Of a stretch of 64,000 nt of DNA, positions 62,480-64,000 are shown in pieces. The notes beneath the pieces were generated by a model. It searched no databases, was not told where the DNA came from, and worked only from the letters and a program-made list of their open reading frames with translations. This stretch comes from Nematostella vectensis (taxonomy: Eukaryota > Cnidaria > Anthozoa > Actiniaria > Edwardsiidae): NCBI RefSeq assembly GCF_932526225.1, contig NC_064043.1, positions 5,819,501 to 5,883,500 on the forward strand, in the 5' to 3' direction. Made by a program: the position numbers and the translations under genes. The first letter of the stretch is position 1. Every line of letters starts with the position of its first letter.

Positions 62480-62710
62480 ATATTTATATGGATATATGGA
62501 CACCTTCCAACACACCTTATCTCGTTCCAACCAACCCAACACCCTCTCAAACCCACCCCGCCATTTCATCATTTCATATCAATTCCTTCTGCCCTTCTTT
62601 CCAACCCATCTCACCAATCCCCTTATCAAACTCATCCACCTACTTTCCATTTCAATAAAACAGCTTCTAACTCATCGGTCCCCCAATTCACATCACCCTT
62701 CGGACCCACT
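62480..62710. repeat. Pyrimidine-rich, CACC/CCAA-rich decayed satellite tract
   Basis: The plus strand has almost no G for 230 bases and many CCAACCC, CTCACC and CCATTTC words. It resembles a worn version of the satellite at 63180-64000. It ends where the dispersed element copy 2 begins. Confidence 0.6.
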
Positions 62711-62842
62711 CTCATAAAATCTGACGCATCCACGCATTTTTTCATCATTGTATTTTTTAGTATGAAGATCGCGTTTAATTTTACCATATCTGAAATTAGG
62801 TTATGATTTCCACTTCGGAATCGCAAGATATGGCGCCTTTAA
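62711..62842. repeat. Dispersed ~130-bp element next to a C-rich tract, copy 2
   Basis: TCATAAAATCTGACGCATCC starts the copy, which runs through TATTTTTTAGTATGAAG to GCAAGATATGGCGC. It matches the copy at 58843-58975 along its length with moderate divergence, in the same orientation. Confidence 0.8.
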
Positions 62843-63179
62843 AATAAAATACACCCAAAATCTAGATAAGACCTTTCACAATCAAGCTTTGATAAAACGA
62901 ACATTCTAGTTTATTACAAAGCAGGGGCGTTTCTAAAGAAAAAAAACAAGTTGAGGTACAGATTAGTAACCCACTGACCTCAGATAATTCTCTCCAGATT
63001 TTTTGTCTTTCCCTGATATTTCCTTTGCCAGCTTACCTCATCTTCCGAATTACCTCGCCGCATTTCAACCTACCTCACTACATTACAGCTCACCTCCACT
63101 TACCTCTATCTGCTTCCAACGCAACCCGACCCATTTCAAATCTTTCAAACTCACCTTCCTCCAATTCACGTCACCACCA

Positions 63180-64000
63180 ACGCACTTTGTCCTTTACAAA
63201 CACACCTCACCACCTTCCAACTCTCCACCCTTTCCATCTCACAACAAACTCCAACGCACCTCACCGCTTTCCAACTCCCCACCCCTTCCCATCTCACCAC
63301 GCATTCTAACGCAGCTCACCTTCCAACTCCCCACCCCCTTCCATCTCACCACACATTCTAACGCACCTTATCGCCTTCCAACTCCCCACCCTTTCCATCT
63401 CACAACAAACTCCAACGCACCTCACCGCTTTCCAACTCCCCACCCCTTCCCATCTCACCACGCATTCTAACGCAGCTCACCTTCCAACTCCCCACCCCAC
63501 CCCTTCCCATCTCACCACACATTCTAACGCACCTTATCGCCTTCCAACTCCCCACCCTTTCAATCTCACAACAAACTCCAACGCACCTCACCGCTTTCCA
63601 ACTCCCCACCCCTTCCCATCTCACCACGCATTCTAACGCAGCTCACCTTCCAACTCCCCACCCCACCCCTTCCCATCTCACCACACATTCTAACGCACCT
63701 TATCGCCTTCCAACTCCCCACCCCTTCCCATCTCACCACACATTCTAACGCACCTCACCGCCTTCCAACTCCCCACCCCACCCCTTCCCATCTCACCGCA
63801 CATTCTAACGCACCTTATCGCCTTCCAACTCCCGACCCCCTTCCATTTCACCTCACAGTCTAACGCACCTCACCGCCTTCCAACCCCACCCCTTTCCTTC
63901 TCATCACAAACTCCAACGTACCTCACCACATTCCAACTCCCCACTTCTTTTCATCTCACCACACATTCCGACACACCTCACCTCCTTCCAACTCCCCACC
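63180..64000. repeat. 55-bp C-rich satellite with three-unit higher-order period, cut by window edge
   Basis: The unit reads CATTCTAACGCACCTCACCG, CCTTCCAACTCCCCACCCCT, TCCCATCTCACCACA. A variant with ACAACAAACTCCAACGCACC marks every third unit (63241, 63402, 63568), so the higher period is about 161-166. Less regular relatives extend left to about 63020. The array continues beyond 64000. Confidence 0.92.

Overview
This is a nuclear window from an animal genome. The genes are rich in introns with standard GT-AG splice sites, and the introns hold minisatellites and short inverted-repeat transposons. The proteins are metazoan: Tec-family tyrosine kinase, STIM, arfaptin, SRA1, a double-C2 protein, a Mab-21/cGAS-like protein and an M13 peptidase. 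Gene style and divergence from vertebrate proteins fit an anthozoan cnidarian, perhaps a sea anemone such as Nematostella. The species call is inference.

Layout, left to right. At 0-2.4 kb are an 85-bp minisatellite and the first coding exon of a minus-strand M13 (neprilysin/ECE-like) peptidase that runs off the left edge. At 3.5-6 kb is an arfaptin gene (+) with two candidate first coding exons. At 7.6-23.6 kb is a PH-BTK-SH3-SH2-kinase Tec-family gene (+) in about 20 exons, with large minisatellites in its introns. At 25.4-35.6 kb is a complete STIM gene (-) in 12 exons. It lies head to head, 334 bp apart, with an SRA1 homologue (+, 35.9-39.5 kb) that has a long proline-rich exon. At 40.7-48.6 kb is a double-C2 protein (+) with a probable N-myristoylation signal. 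At 49.8-52.3 kb is a Mab-21/cGAS-like protein (-), convergent with it. From 54 kb to the end the window is gene-poor: an apparently perfect (ACCT)n array of about 4.7 kb, a dispersed ~130-bp element beside two different satellites, and a 55-bp satellite that runs off the right edge.

The genes do not form one operon-like system. Several bear on signalling: STIM senses ER calcium, C2 domains read cytosolic calcium and lipids, Tec kinases are phosphoinositide-recruited, and the Mab-21 protein may be an innate-immune nucleotidyltransferase. The points most worth a second look are: the missing SH2 arginine and splice acceptor in the Tec gene; an intronic minisatellite grown from an exon end with its splice donor, plus two smaller cases of duplicated exon edges; the Mab-21 protein with an insert in its active-site region; and the element-satellite pairing at 58.8 and 62.7 kb. 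Exon models were assembled by eye from reading-frame phase, splice signals and remembered family alignments; no search was run.
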